Below, one piece after another: positions 37,811 through 47,549 of a DNA stretch of 64,000 nucleotides (position 1 is the first letter of the stretch; the number at the start of each line of letters is the position of its first letter). The stretch is from Fusobacterium varium (GTDB taxonomy: Bacteria; Fusobacteriota; Fusobacteriia; Fusobacteriales; Fusobacteriaceae): the NCBI GenBank assembly GCA_900637705.1, contig LR134390.1:2728001-2792000 (forward strand), in the 5' to 3' direction. Made by a program: the position numbers and the translations under genes. The notes under the pieces are model-generated. The model made no database searches. It was not told the origin of the DNA and saw only the letters and a program-made list of their open reading frames with translations.

Positions 37811-38464
37811 TTAGTATTTTGTAGGATTTTGAGCCACAAATTTTACTGCATCAGCAAAAGCTTCACAAGCTGCCTTACAAGCTGACTGACTTCCAGTAAG
37901 AAGTCCTCCACCAAAGTTTGTTTCAGAAGGTGGTCCAAAGAAAGCTGTAAGTGTAACATCTGCTGCTTTTAATGCTGCATCTAGTGCATACATGGCTTCA
38001 ATGGGTGGAGCTATTAAATAGGCCAGCGCTTCTCCTTCCTCCACACCAGCTGTTTTAGAAAGATAACTTCCTGTTCTTGATACACAGTGGGCATAATATG
38101 CAATTGAATCATCTTCATTTGCACTATAGAAACATGCTTCATTTTCTATAAAATCCACTATTGCATTCAAACCACTTCTTACTTCTGCTGGTGTAGGTCC
38201 AGCTATTATTCCAATTACTTCTCCAGCTAATTTTGTATTAGCATTTGCTGCTCCACCATAAAAAGATTTTCCATATACCACAGTTACTTCAGCCATTTTT
38301 GTAGCCTGATCCAGTGCTGTATATGTAACATCATCACAATCTGCTGTTACTATCCCAATACTTTTGTATCCTGCTGGTAAATTTAATTCTTCTGCCATTT
38401 TGTCATCTACATTAGGAATAAGTTTTACTCCTAATACATTTGGTTTTAAAGGATCATTAATCAT
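37811..38464 (-). CDS. eutL: Tandem-BMC shell protein EutL
   Basis: 217-residue EutL, a trimeric tile with a gated central pore. The start at 38464 (MINDPLKPNVLGVKL) follows GGAGGGAAAA; an in-frame GTG four codons upstream overlaps that site and is rejected. Features: NLPAGYKSIGIVTADCDDVT, GEVIGIIAGPTPAEVRSGLN, FFGPPSETNFGGGLLTG. Sixteen bases from eutC. Confidence 0.93.
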   Translation of the reverse strand: MINDPLKPNVLGVKLIPNVDDKMAEELNLPAGYKSIGIVTADCDDVTYTALDQATKMAEVTVVYGKSFYGGAANANTKLAGEVIGIIAGPTPAEVRSGLNAIVDFIENEACFYSANEDDSIAYYAHCVSRTGSYLSKTAGVEEGEALAYLIAPPIEAMYALDAALKAADVTLTAFFGPPSETNFGGGLLTGSQSACKAACEAFADAVKFVAQNPTKY

Positions 38465-38479
38465 TTTTCCCTCCACAAA

Positions 38480-39340
38480 TTAAAGTTTTAAGTCTTGTCC
38501 ACTTGCTTTAGCATCTAATATTTTTTTGATTATATGAGCTATATGCGCCCCAGCTTCAGAAGCTGGAGTTCCATTTTTATGAATATTTGAAACTACTGTT
38601 CTTTTAGATTCTGGAATACCTACATATCCTTTATATGTAATATAGGCACTCATACTTTCTGAAGTTGCCAATCCAGGTCTTTCCCCAATGAGTACACAAG
38701 TTACTTCTGCATCTAATATCTCTGATACTTCGTCAGCAGCCCCTACTCTTCCATATTTTAGAAAGAATGGTGTCCCTGCTTCTATTCCATAAGATTTTAA
38801 TCCATTGATTATAGCTGGAAGTGTATCTTCTACATTTGCTTCAATAGCTGTAGAACTAAGTCCATCAGATACAAATATTTCTACTTTTGGAGATTTTTTA
38901 GCCTTCTCTTTAAGAATAGCTATTGATTCTTCACTCAATCTTCTTCCCAAGTCTGGTCTTGTCATATATTCATCTTTTGAATGACATTTAGTTTGTATTG
39001 TAAAAAGATTATTTGCATTCAGAAATTCTTCTGAAACATCTGTATATACAGCATCTACTGCTGAAGCATGGTCTGCTCTAAATCTCAGCATAGTATTTGT
39101 TGTATATCTAGTTCCTGCCCTTGATATTCCTATTCTAGCTGGAGTTTTCTTTTTATATTTCATCAATTCAGCTTTATTTGCAGGATTTTTTAGCTCAATT
39201 ACATCTCTAAGATCTATTTTAGTAATATCTTGAAGATCACTTTCTGTTTGTTCTGCTTCTTTTTCTCTAACTTTATTCTCAGTTCCCATCTCTTTCAGAA
39301 CCTGTGAAATTATTTCCTTTAAATCTTTTTCAGAAACCAT
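38480..39340 (-). CDS. eutC: Ethanolamine ammonia-lyase small subunit EutC
   Basis: 286-residue small subunit of adenosylcobalamin-dependent ethanolamine ammonia-lyase, which converts ethanolamine to acetaldehyde and ammonia. The N-terminal helix (SEKDLKEIISQVLKEMG) resembles an encapsulation peptide. Conserved: ARIGISRAGTRYTTNTMLRF, FVSDGLSSTAIEANVEDTLP, VCVLIGERPGL-type segment (TCVLIGERPGLATSESMSAY). Ten bases after eutB. Confidence 0.95.
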   Translation of the reverse strand: MVSEKDLKEIISQVLKEMGTENKVREKEAEQTESDLQDITKIDLRDVIELKNPANKAELMKYKKKTPARIGISRAGTRYTTNTMLRFRADHASAVDAVYTDVSEEFLNANNLFTIQTKCHSKDEYMTRPDLGRRLSEESIAILKEKAKKSPKVEIFVSDGLSSTAIEANVEDTLPAIINGLKSYGIEAGTPFFLKYGRVGAADEVSEILDAEVTCVLIGERPGLATSESMSAYITYKGYVGIPESKRTVVSNIHKNGTPASEAGAHIAHIIKKILDAKASGQDLKL

Positions 39341-39349
39341 TTTATCCTC

Positions 39350-40714
39350 CTACTTTAAAAATATTGATGCATCTCCTGCTATTTCTGTAAGTTTTCCATT
39401 TTTTCTTATTCCCATTTTTTCCAACCATTCATCAAACTCTTTTATTGGTTTTACTCCCAATGTTTCTCTTAAAGTTTGAATGTCATGATATCCTGTACAT
39501 TGGTAATTAAGCATAATATCATCTCCTGCTGGAACTCCAATGAAATAGTTACATCCTGCTGCTGTCAATAAAACTGACAAGCATTCAATATCATTTTGAT
39601 CTGCTTTCATGTGATTTGTATAGCAAACATCAACTCCCATTGGTATTCCATGCAGTTTTCCCATGAAGTGATCTTCAAGTCCTGCTCTTATTACCTGCTT
39701 ACTATCATACAGATATTCTGGACCTATGAATCCAACAACTGTATTTACCATGAATGGAGAAAACTTTTTAGCAAATCCATAACATCTTGCTTCCATAGTT
39801 ACTTGGTCTACACCATGATGTCCATTTGAAGAAAGTTCAGAACCTTGCCCTGTTTCAAAATACATAACATTTGGTCCTGCTCCTGTTCCTTCTCTTAATG
39901 CAAGTAATCTAGCTTCTTCAATCATATCTCCTGTAATTCCAAATGCTTCATTTGATTTTTGTGATCCTGCTATACTTTGGAAAATTAAATCAGTTGGTGC
40001 TCCTCTTCTGATAGCCTCCATCTGTGTAGTTACATGAGCCAAAACGCAAGTTTGTGTTGGTATCTGATATTTTTCTTTAATTTCATGAAACCTTTCCAAA
40101 ACTCTTATTACACTGTCAACAGTGTCATCAACTGGATTAAGACCTATAACAGCATCTCCTACACCATAAGTAAGCCCTTCCAAAAGAGAAATCATTATTC
40201 CATCTGGATCGTCAGTAGTATGATTTGGCTGTAATCTTGCAGCTAATATTCCCTCTCCTCCAATTGTTGTATTACAATGAGCTGTAACTACCATTTTTCT
40301 TGCAGCCTTAATCAGATCAAGGTTTGACATAAGCTTTGCTACTGCTGCAATCATCTCAGAAGTAAGACCTCTTCTAATCCACTTGATTTCAGTATCTCCT
40401 ACTTCGTCACTCAAAAGCCATTCTCTTAACTCACCAACAGTCCACTCTTTAATTTCATCATAGATTTTTAAATTTAAACCATCAATAATTATTCTTGTTA
40501 CCTCATCTTCATCATAAGGTACTGCTGGATTTTCCTTTAAATCCTTCAGCTGAATGTTTGAAAGAACTTCTTTTGCTGCTACTCTTTCCTTCATTGACCT
40601 TGCTGCTATTCCAGCCAGTTCATCTCCAGACTTTTGTTCATTTGCTTTGGCCATTACATCCATCAAAGAACTGAATTTGTAATCTTGACCAAAAAGTCTT
40701 GCTTCTAATCTCAT
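39350..40714 (-). CDS. eutB: Ethanolamine ammonia-lyase large subunit EutB
   Basis: 454-residue catalytic subunit with the TIM-barrel that holds substrate and AdoCbl. Conserved stretches: AHCNTTIGGEGILAARLQPN, DAVIGLNPVDDTVDSVIRVL, FETGQGSELSSNGHHGVDQV, VCYTNHMKADQND. Full length and intact. Follows eutA by 16 bases. Confidence 0.96.
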   Translation of the reverse strand: MRLEARLFGQDYKFSSLMDVMAKANEQKSGDELAGIAARSMKERVAAKEVLSNIQLKDLKENPAVPYDEDEVTRIIIDGLNLKIYDEIKEWTVGELREWLLSDEVGDTEIKWIRRGLTSEMIAAVAKLMSNLDLIKAARKMVVTAHCNTTIGGEGILAARLQPNHTTDDPDGIMISLLEGLTYGVGDAVIGLNPVDDTVDSVIRVLERFHEIKEKYQIPTQTCVLAHVTTQMEAIRRGAPTDLIFQSIAGSQKSNEAFGITGDMIEEARLLALREGTGAGPNVMYFETGQGSELSSNGHHGVDQVTMEARCYGFAKKFSPFMVNTVVGFIGPEYLYDSKQVIRAGLEDHFMGKLHGIPMGVDVCYTNHMKADQNDIECLSVLLTAAGCNYFIGVPAGDDIMLNYQCTGYHDIQTLRETLGVKPIKEFDEWLEKMGIRKNGKLTEIAGDASIFLK

Positions 40715-40729
40715 TAATATTCACCCCGC

Positions 40730-42160
40730 CTATTGATAACTACTTAATACTAAAGTTTTTACTATAACAGGAAGCACACTTCCGCTTCCTAATGGTCTGC
40801 CTATATCAATAAAATCTCCATCTGCTACTTTGATGCTATCTATGCAAATAATTGGAACTTTATTGCCATATTTTAGTGAAAGTGCCTGTCCAAGAGCCTT
40901 TCCTACATCATTTTCTATTACCAGTATCAATCTGTCCACATTTGTGAAAACATCATAAATTCCATCTGACAGTTCTAATATTTCTTTATATTTCATATTA
41001 GCCCTCCCTGTAAGCCCTATGGCTACTTCTTGAATTCCGTCTTCTACTTTGAACCATTCTATTTTTTTTCTTAAACTCATTTTAAAACTTTCTATTTCTC
41101 TTTCATCATTTTGATTAATTTTCAATACTGGAATATTTTTAAGTGGAAAAATATCATTTGTATATGTTATTGTACTTCCACTGATTTCTGTCGTATGAGA
41201 TCCTGCTCCTACTACTGTTGCTCCTATTGTTTCTCCACTTTTTATAATATTGATACTTTTTTCTTTAAAGATCTTAAGTATTTCTTTCCCTAAAATGATA
41301 CCTATATCTCCATACTTAAATTCATCTCCAGAATATTGATTATATATAAAATCTGCCACACCACCTGAAAAATTAACAAATTTTAATTCTCCTTCTCCTC
41401 TAAAATCCTTATCAGTAATAAGATATTTATAACTATCGTCCTTAGGTAGTGCTCCTATAGAACTCAAAAGTATTTCTCCCAACTTTCTGCATAGTTTTTT
41501 TATCTCTTCTTTATCAGCTCTTTTCCCTACTTTCAACGTCTGGAGCTTCATATCATCAATCAATTTTTCAAATTTTTTGAAAATATATGTTATTTCCAGT
41601 GAACTGTCCTTGAACTTTATAAGTCTTCCACCTATATCCATACAAGTAGTATCTATCACTTCTCCATTTTTGAATAAAGCTATATTAGTTGTTCCTCCAC
41701 CTATATCCAAATTATAGACTGCAGTATTATTCTTCTCAGAATAATCCATAGCTCCTGCTCCTTTTCCAGCTATTACACTTTCTAAATCAGGACCTGCTGT
41801 TGCTACTACAAAATCTCCTGCCATTCCACTTAAAGCATTAAGAACCTCTTTAGCATTAGACTTTCTCGCTGTTTCACCAGTTATTATCACTGCTCCTGTT
41901 GAAACATCTTTAATAAATACTCCCGCCTTTCTGTATTCATCTTGTATTATCTGCTTAACTTTTTCAGCATCTATCTCACTCTGACTTAAAAGAGGCGTGA
42001 AATATATTTCACTTCTGTAAAATACATCTTTAGATATAATTTTTATTTGTGGAACTCTCGCTCCAGAAGCTATATTTTCCAATGTAATTCTGGTAAATAC
42101 TAGCTGGGTAGTTGAAGTTCCGATATCTATTCCTACACTAACGATTTCCTCTTTCATCAA
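40730..42160 (-). CDS. eutA: EutBC-reactivating ATPase EutA
   Basis: 476-residue actin-fold ATPase that exchanges inactivated cobalamin out of ethanolamine ammonia-lyase. Phosphate-binding motifs: [14 protein letters not shown] (N-terminal) and [42 protein letters not shown] precedes the ATG. It is the first gene after the EutV-controlled terminator, so eutA onward is expressed only on antitermination (inference supported by the leader structure). Confidence 0.93.
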   Translation of the reverse strand: MMKEEIVSVGIDIGTSTTQLVFTRITLENIASGARVPQIKIISKDVFYRSEIYFTPLLSQSEIDAEKVKQIIQDEYRKAGVFIKDVSTGAVIITGETARKSNAKEVLNALSGMAGDFVVATAGPDLESVIAGKGAGAMDYSEKNNTAVYNLDIGGGTTNIALFKNGEVIDTTCMDIGGRLIKFKDSSLEITYIFKKFEKLIDDMKLQTLKVGKRADKEEIKKLCRKLGEILLSSIGALPKDDSYKYLITDKDFRGEGELKFVNFSGGVADFIYNQYSGDEFKYGDIGIILGKEILKIFKEKSINIIKSGETIGATVVGAGSHTTEISGSTITYTNDIFPLKNIPVLKINQNDEREIESFKMSLRKKIEWFKVEDGIQEVAIGLTGRANMKYKEILELSDGIYDVFTNVDRLILVIENDVGKALGQALSLKYGNKVPIICIDSIKVADGDFIDIGRPLGSGSVLPVIVKTLVLSSYQ

Positions 42161-42182
42161 CTTCCTCCTAAAAAATAAAAAT

Positions 42183-42256
42183 AAAAAAAGCCAAAGAAAA
42201 TAGGATAACCTATCTCTTTGGCCTCATTGCCTTTTTTAATACACAGCCTTGTGTAT
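42183..42256 (-). promoter_or_regulatory. EutV (ANTAR) dual-hairpin target with overlapping terminator
   Basis: On the minus strand: hairpin P1 ATACAC-AAGGCT-GTGTAT (42256-42239), then P2 GGC-AATGAG-GCC (42231-42220). Both loops are six bases with A at position 1 and G at position 4, the ANTAR recognition pattern. P2 overlaps the 5' arm of a terminator GCCAAAGA...TCTTTGGC plus seven T (42222-42183). P2 and the terminator are mutually exclusive, so EutV binding should let transcription reach eutA. Confidence 0.85.
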
Positions 42257-43648
42257 CAACTATTTTTTATTTCAAATTCTATGGTAGTTCCTTCATTAAT
42301 CTTGCTTTTTAGTTCAAAATTTCCTTCCAGTTTATCAGTAACAAGCTTTTCCACTATCATTAGACCCAAACTGTTTTCTCTATATTTTTTGCATCCATTC
42401 CAACGCCATTGTCAGAAATTGTTATTTTAGAAAAAAAAGTTTTCTTTTCTATAATGACATCAATTTTTCCTTCTACTCTATTATGAAAAGCATAGTGTAT
42501 TGCATTCTGAATAAGTTCATTTATTACTAAAGCTACAGATGTTGCTTTATCTGAACTAATGATAAAGTCATCTCCTATCATATTAAACTCTATTTTTTTT
42601 GTTTTGTCAATAGTATTTTCAAAAGAATTTTTATATAATAACTGTAATATTGTTTTTATATTAAGACTATCCATTCCATTTTCAGATAGTACTTCATGTG
42701 TTACAGCTATACTTAATATCCTGCTTATTGTTTCATCTAATATTTTTTTGTTTCATCATTTTCCACACGTCTTTTCTGTATTCTTAAAAGACTTGCAATT
42801 GTTTGAAGATTATTTTTTACTCTGTGATGAATCTCTTTTATCACCACTGATTTTAATAAAATCTCCTGTTCATTGTTCTTTTCTTTTGTTATATCTCTAA
42901 TTACCATTACTATACTGTAATTATCTTCTTCCAAAGATGTAATAAAATAAGCTATTGCTAAGATTATATTTGAAATAGTGACTTCTATAGTTTTATCTGT
43001 TTTTTGATTTAAGATTTCTTGAATACTAGTTTTTGTAAGAGCTATATTCTCAAACTGTTCTCCCACAATTGATTTTGAAAATCCTAAAGAAGCATATATT
43101 TTTTCAGCTATTTTATTGATATATGTCACTATACCATCTTGATTAAATACTACTATACCATCTTTTACAAATTCTGGTATTCTACTTCTTGAAATATCTA
43201 TATCTCTAATAAGCTTTGTAGCTGTAAAATTAAAAAGATCAGAATTAAACTCATGTTCTTGACTCTCTCTATATTCTACAATTATAACTCCTATAACTTC
43301 TTTAAGTTCATTGAAAACAGGCATTATATTTTGAAATACATGCTGTTCCTCCTGAGTAATAGCTTTATAGTTTTTAGAAGGTAGTCCTGTTAAAAAAGTT
43401 CGAAAAACTGCTGGTTCCTTTGATGAATGTGCCATTTCCCCATCTATATTTTTTGAGTAAAGACTGTTTGTTTCAGGTCTTGCATGATATACAACAACAG
43501 CATTATCCTTATCTTTTGTAGGACAATCTAAAAATACATCCATATTAAGTATATTACTAAGTATAGACACAGTTTCAGATACTCTTTCTATTTTTTCAAT
43601 ATCTGAAGCTGTCAATGTTGAACACATTTTACAATAATTTTTTATCAT
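42256..43648 (-). CDS. eutW: Ethanolamine sensor histidine kinase EutW (two frame breaks)
   Basis: Sensor kinase of about 464 residues after repair. The N-terminal sensor region includes a PAS-like part (FVKDGIVVFNQDGIVTYINK), then the HisKA_2 phosphoacceptor helix EIHHRVKNNLQTIASLLRIQ, then the ATPase domain NELIQNAIHYAFHNRVEG and ISDNGVGMD. The written frame ends at 42737 after ENDETKKY, at an A7 run (42743-42749); one A restores ILDETISRILSIAVTHE. A second break at 42374-42377 needs another A (NIEKNSLGLMIVEKLVTDKL). The stop TGA is at 42256, inside hairpin P1. It pairs with EutV, overlapping by ATGA. Confidence 0.88.
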
Positions 43649-44226
43649 ATCAGTATTCCACCTGTCAATATTATTATTTCAGCCAAATCAATTAAAGCTA
43701 TTCTTTTCTTCATACTTATATTTCTCATTTCTTGGTAAGCCTCACTCTCAGAAATATTCTTATTTTTCATTAATATCCCTTTAGCCTTTTCTATTTTTTT
43801 TCGTTCTTCTAATTTTTGTCTTGCTCCTTCTGCTTCATCTTTAAATCTCAAAAGCCTCATATGAGTACTATAAATCATTTCCAATCTTGAAAGAAATATT
43901 TCTTCATCTATAGGTTTTATTAAATATCCCATCACAGAACTTTCTGTTGCTTCATGAATATATTCTTTGATATTATATGCTGTTAACATAATGATACAAC
44001 CAGAAAAACCTTCCTCATGAAGAACTTTTGCAGTTTGAAGTCCATCCATCAAAGGCATCTTTACATCCAACAACAAAATATCCGGCTTTTTTTCACGACA
44101 TATTTTCAAAGCTTCCAACCCATCTGAAGCCTCTCCTACTACTTCATACCCATTTTCATTAAGCATCTCTGCAATATCCATTCTTGTCAATGTTTCATCT
44201 TCAGCTATTACTATTCTTACTTTCAT
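43645..44226 (-). CDS. eutV: ANTAR antitermination response regulator EutV
   Basis: 193-residue response regulator. Receiver domain: acidic pair in IVIAEDE, phosphoacceptor Asp in ILLLDVKMPLMDG, Thr in MLTAYN, Lys in YLIKPI. The C-terminal ANTAR RNA-binding domain reads IEKAKGILMKNKNISESEAY and then QEMRNISMKKRIALIDLAE. Phosphorylated by EutW, it binds paired hairpins in mRNA and prevents termination; a matching target lies before eutA. Overlaps eutP by 26 bases and eutW by 4. Confidence 0.94.
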   Translation of the reverse strand: MKVRIVIAEDETLTRMDIAEMLNENGYEVVGEASDGLEALKICREKKPDILLLDVKMPLMDGLQTAKVLHEEGFSGCIIMLTAYNIKEYIHEATESSVMGYLIKPIDEEIFLSRLEMIYSTHMRLLRFKDEAEGARQKLEERKKIEKAKGILMKNKNISESEAYQEMRNISMKKRIALIDLAEIIILTGGILI

Positions 44227-44650
44227 CCCCTATACCCAACCTTTCTTTAAGCCTTATAATCTCATTTTTATCATTTAGCCCTATATAATATATTTCCTCT
44301 GCTCCTGCACATTTTAAAAAATTTTCTGCATTGCTACTCTCAAGCTGGAGGTCTTTTTTAGTTATTATCCCTATTATTCTTTTTCCTGTAAACATAGTAG
44401 AAAATTTAGGTGGAAAGAGTGTATCTTCATCTAAGGCTGATTGGACAAATGCTATTATGTCAGCATTACTTGCTGTTACTGTTAAGGCTTTATAGTAAAA
44501 TTTATTTTCAATATATTCTCCTGGAGTATCAATAATATTATCTTCAAATAATATCATTTGCGTCTTTTTATAATTAATATCCATTCCATTAATTCTTTGG
44601 GCAAGAGTGGTTTTTCCACTTCCTGTTTTTCCTACCAGCATCAGCTTCAT
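44201..44650 (-). CDS. eutP: Ethanolamine utilization protein EutP
   Basis: 149-residue small P-loop protein. Walker A GKTGSGKTT; DxxG-like IIDTPGEYIEN; TKKD in IIGIITKKDLQLE fits a GTPase-type NKxD. EutP of enterics has been linked to acetate kinase activity. Second gene of the operon, 6 bases after eutS. Confidence 0.9.
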   Translation of the reverse strand: MKLMLVGKTGSGKTTLAQRINGMDINYKKTQMILFEDNIIDTPGEYIENKFYYKALTVTASNADIIAFVQSALDEDTLFPPKFSTMFTGKRIIGIITKKDLQLESSNAENFLKCAGAEEIYYIGLNDKNEIIRLKERLGIGDESKNSNS

Positions 44651-44656
44651 AAAATA

Positions 44657-44998
44657 TCACGACCTTGTAAGTTCAGATATAGAAAATTTTAATGTTGTTG
44701 CAAGAAAATCAATGACACTCTTTAATGAACTTTCTACACTTGACACATCTCCATTTATTACTAAAGTTCCACTAAATCTATCTAAAAATCCTATCTCTAT
44801 ATTTCCTGACTTTGTGGCTATGTCTGCTGCTATTATAGCTGCCTCCCCTGGAGTAATTGTAAGTATTCCTATTGCTTGTGTAGTTTCTGTATTTAATCCT
44901 ATTTTTTTACAAATATCTTTATTTGGATGAGCTATCAAATGTGCTAAAGTCACTTGTTTTCCTGGAACATATTCCTGTATTACTCTATTTTTTTCCAT
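44657..44998 (-). CDS. eutS: Shell protein EutS
   Basis: 113-residue circularly permuted BMC-H protein of the EutS/PduU family, first gene of the operon. Hallmarks: [64 protein letters not shown] precedes the ATG. Confidence 0.94.
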   Translation of the reverse strand: MEKNRVIQEYVPGKQVTLAHLIAHPNKDICKKIGLNTETTQAIGILTITPGEAAIIAADIATKSGNIEIGFLDRFSGTLVINGDVSSVESSLKSVIDFLATTLKFSISELTRS

Positions 44999-45048
44999 CT
45001 TTATCTCCTTTTAATATAAAACGATTTTATTTTACACAATTTTATTAT

Positions 45049-45077
45049 ATATAAGCACATTTTTTATTTTTTATCAA
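45049..45077 (-). promoter_or_regulatory. Candidate eut operon promoter
   Basis: TTGATA at 45077-45072, 17 bases, TTATAT at 45054-45049 on the minus strand. It would give a short leader of about 40 bases to eutS, too short for an ANTAR target or a riboswitch. Confidence 0.4.
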
Positions 45078-45202
45078 ATGATTTTATTCTATAAAGATTT
45101 TTATCCACTTTCAAATACTGAAATTGATTGAATTTCTTTATCAAAAAATTTTATTTAAAAATTTCTTTTGTGATATCAATTTTTTATTTTTAAATTTAAA
45201 AT

Positions 45203-45235
45203 AAAAAAATAGAGAAAAATTATTCTCTATTTTTT
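45203..45235. terminator. Terminator after the Cys-rich small gene
   Basis: AATAGAGAA and TTCTCTATT form a stem flanked by A- and T-runs, so it can act on either strand. It separates the 72-residue gene from the eut promoter region. Confidence 0.7.
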
Positions 45236-45304
45236 CAGCTAGTTATTTATACTATATTTTTAATATTTTCAATTAATTTATATTAAAAATATATTTATAT
45301 TTTT

Positions 45305-45523
45305 TTAATTTTTGTTCCAATGCTTTACTGTAAAATCTGCAAATCCTTTAAATGTATAATCTTCATTTTCTGGTCTTTCTGTTGATATTTTCTTGAAAAA
45401 GCATGATGGTATCTCATTTAGTTTTAAACATTTTGATATACATAAATCACACCCTTTATCATGATTGATTGGATTAAACGGACATTTATGATCTGTACAG
45501 CTACAAAATTCTTTAGCATTCAT
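45305..45523 (-). CDS. Cysteine-rich small protein (DUF6485-like)
   Basis: 72-residue protein with eight Cys in the pattern FCSCTDHKCPFNPINHDKGC, then DLCISKCLKLNEIPSCFFKK. The cysteines are all in the first 45 residues, suggesting a metal- or cluster-binding knuckle; the C-terminal part is aromatic (GFADFTVKHWNKN). The pattern agrees with what I recall of DUF6485. It is monocistronic, upstream of the eut promoter, with its own terminator. Function unknown. Confidence 0.7.
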   Translation of the reverse strand: MNAKEFCSCTDHKCPFNPINHDKGCDLCISKCLKLNEIPSCFFKKISTERPENEDYTFKGFADFTVKHWNKN

Positions 45524-45666
45524 ATACTTTCTCCCCCTTATTAAATTACATTTTTTAATTTAACTATCTCTTATTTTTATTATACTACATAATTTTATCA
45601 ACTGTAAATTTAAAAACAGTATTACTTGCAATATAATATAATTAAATTACAAATAAATAAAAAAGT

Positions 45667-45825
45667 ATGGCTCACAAGCATCTCTATCTATTTAACATTT
45701 CCATAAGAATTGATTCCTGTGTACAGGAAGCAATTAATCAATATTTAAAAACAATATCCAAGAAAATAAGTCCATTACCAATCATCAGTGAACTTAATTA
45801 CATCTTAATAAATTTATTTAAATAA
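45667..45825 (+). CDS. Possible 52-residue ORF (doubtful)
   Basis: Open frame MAHKHLYLFNISIRIDSCVQ... ending at TAA 45825, directly before a terminator stem. Codon choice is more mixed than expected for random AT-rich sequence, but there is no ribosome-binding site. It may be a fragment of a decayed gene. I do not recognise it. Confidence 0.2.
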   Translation: MAHKHLYLFNISIRIDSCVQEAINQYLKTISKKISPLPIISELNYILINLFK

Positions 45826-45852
45826 AAAAAGAGCCTTAAACAAAGGCTCTTT
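45825..45852. terminator. Ferredoxin gene terminator
   Basis: AAAGAGCC and GGCTCTTT stem with AT-rich loop; on the minus strand seven T follow. It lies 10 bases past the ferredoxin stop. Confidence 0.8.
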
Positions 45853-45861
45853 CTAAACTAA

Positions 45862-46032
45862 TTACTCAGCTGATATAGCTGAAACAGGACATCCACCTGC
45901 ACAAGCTCCACAGTCAACACAAGCATCTGATATTCCGTATTTTCCATCATCAGTTGCAGCGATTGCTCCTACTGGACAAGTTCCTTCACAAGCTCCACAT
46001 CCTATACAAGCATCTTTATCTATTACGTGCAT
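45862..46032 (-). CDS. 2[4Fe-4S] ferredoxin
   Basis: 56-residue clostridial-type ferredoxin, too short for many gene callers. It carries two CxxCxxCxxxC cluster motifs, ACIGCGACEGTCPVGAI and ACVDCGACAGGCPVSAI, each in an internal repeat. GGAGGGAT precedes the ATG. It could be a low-potential electron donor to cellular reductases. Monocistronic. Confidence 0.95.
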   Translation of the reverse strand: MHVIDKDACIGCGACEGTCPVGAIAATDDGKYGISDACVDCGACAGGCPVSAISAE

Positions 46033-46187
46033 TAAAAATCCCTCCTAATATTCATTTAATTTTTTAACTAATTAAATTCTATATCATTTTCTAAATCTTG
46101 TCAAGTGTAATTTAAAAAAAATGTTGTATTTTCAAACACTTATATTTTGAATGCCAAATAATTTAATGCACATTCACCCTATTTAGT

Positions 46188-46898
46188 TCAAGCATCATGC
46201 TCTAATAAATCATTAGCTTTTATTATAGTTGTTAATTTCCTTCCATACTCTTCTCTTATTTCAGAATAATTATTCAAATGTTTTACTAATTTTAATGAGT
46301 TTTCTCCATTAACTATAGCAGCTCTAAGTTGTTTATATGCCCCATGTCTTGCTAATGTCATTATGTAATCTTTCACTGAGTCATCTATAGTATCATATTT
46401 TTTATAATAAGTTCCTTTTCCTACTTTAATACTTCTATTCTGATCCTTTGAGAAAGATTTCATTCCAAAAAGATTATTTGCTTTTTTAGCTACATTTGAA
46501 GTCCCCCAGCCACTTTCCAATGAAGCTTGAGCTATTATCAGTGAAGTAGGTGGTACTATCATTTTATTTAAAAGTTCATCAGTATTCATATTTTTTACTT
46601 TATATTTTGTAAAAGCATTATTCAAAATATCTTTTTCTTCTTGAGTTCTTACACCTTTTTCTATTATTTTCTTTACCTGCTCTTTTTCAGTCTTTATCTC
46701 TGTTTCAATATTTTCAATTATTGGTACAAGTGTTTGTATAAATAATTTTTTTCTTTCATTACCTTGTATTGCACTAAAATCAATTCTTTTATTTAGATAA
46801 AACTGTTTATTTTTTAGTTCACTTTCATTTATTGTAGTTCCTGAAAAAGCAGTAAAAGAAAAAAGAAAAATTAATAATATAAATATTTTTTTCCTCAT
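46188..46898 (-). CDS. Exported Bax-like glucosaminidase
   Basis: 236-residue secreted peptidoglycan hydrolase of the Bax/FlgJ-type glucosaminidase family. The start at 46898 (MRKKIFILLIFLFSFTAFSG) follows CGGAGGAAAAA and gives a clean signal peptide; a longer frame start is rejected. The catalytic Glu lies in IIAQASLESGWGTSNVAKKA; NLFGMKSF and YKKYDTIDDSVKDYIMTLAR are family-typical. Residues 40-110 are a charged helical spacer. No partner genes. Confidence 0.85.
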   Translation of the reverse strand: MRKKIFILLIFLFSFTAFSGTTINESELKNKQFYLNKRIDFSAIQGNERKKLFIQTLVPIIENIETEIKTEKEQVKKIIEKGVRTQEEKDILNNAFTKYKVKNMNTDELLNKMIVPPTSLIIAQASLESGWGTSNVAKKANNLFGMKSFSKDQNRSIKVGKGTYYKKYDTIDDSVKDYIMTLARHGAYKQLRAAIVNGENSLKLVKHLNNYSEIREEYGRKLTTIIKANDLLEHDA

Positions 46899-47141
46899 TT
46901 TTTCCTCCGAGTTAATAAAGTTAGCAGAAAATCCAATTGATTTTCTTAATATTGTTATATTGACCACTATCTCTGGTGATCAAATTTTCTGCTTATCCCC
47001 ATATCAGCGTCAGAATACATCTTTCAGAACATTAATTTATGAATCTTCAAAAAAGATATATTTTTTAATTAAATAACAATATATTATACCATACTAATCG
47101 AAAAAAAGATAACTTTTTTTGCTCATTTTTAGTAAAAAAAT

Positions 47142-47170
47142 AAAAAGCTCTCTAAAGAAAGAGAGCTTTA
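47142..47170. terminator. Terminator of the ABC-transporter operon
   Basis: AAAGCTCTC/GAGAGCTTT 9-bp stem with loop TAAAGAA; minus-strand T run follows. It lies 20 bases past the last gene (47190). Confidence 0.8.
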
Positions 47171-47189
47171 ATATTATATTTAGATTTAT

Positions 47190-47549
47190 TTAATTGTCGC
47201 TTTTTATCCAGTTCTCTTCTCCATTTATTAATAGAGGAAGAGAAATAGTTGCATCTTCAGTTGGTGTAAGTTTAAATTCATTTTCCAATATAACATTTTT
47301 ACCTGTATTATCTTTAAATTCTATAATTAATTTATGCTTTGGTCCTTTTACATATACCATAGCTTTTTTATTCACTCTAATCTTCTTAGCTTTTTCTCCA
47401 TTTATAGAATATGAAACATCTATAGCTGTGTATTCTCCAACTTTTTTATTATCAATAAATACTCTGTGTTGCTTTCCACTAATAAATAATGCAGCTGCAA
47501 TCCCTAAAAGGACCACTATTAATATTATCCAATTTCTTGCTATTTTCAT
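47190..47549 (-). CDS. Membrane-anchored hypothetical protein (DUF6672-like)
   Basis: 119-residue protein with one N-terminal membrane segment (residues 5-23, WIILIVVLLGIAAALFI). The rest is a beta-rich periplasmic domain (HRVFIDNKKVGEYTAIDVSY, HKLIIEFKDNTGKNVILENE). It is the last gene of the BMP/ribose-type ABC operon, sharing one base with the permease stop. A role as an accessory to this transporter is suggested by position only. Family name recalled, not checked. Confidence 0.65.
   Translation of the reverse strand: MKIARNWIILIVVLLGIAAALFISGKQHRVFIDNKKVGEYTAIDVSYSINGEKAKKIRVNKKAMVYVKGPKHKLIIEFKDNTGKNVILENEFKLTPTEDATISLPLLINGEENWIKSDN

Noticed and set aside
37316-37885. 189-codon plus-strand frame across the BMC genes
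   Set aside because: Antisense shadow of eutL and the acidic-tail BMC gene; Ser/Ile-rich low-complexity translation.
29815-45077. Propanediol (pdu) operon
   Set aside because: PduL- and PduM-like genes occur, but EutB/EutC, EutA, EutH and EutVW define ethanolamine utilisation; no diol dehydratase is present.
45004-45300. Cobalamin riboswitch or EutX-like RNA ahead of eutS
   Set aside because: I searched by eye for the B12 box and core motifs and found none; only a promoter-like pair and a terminator are present.
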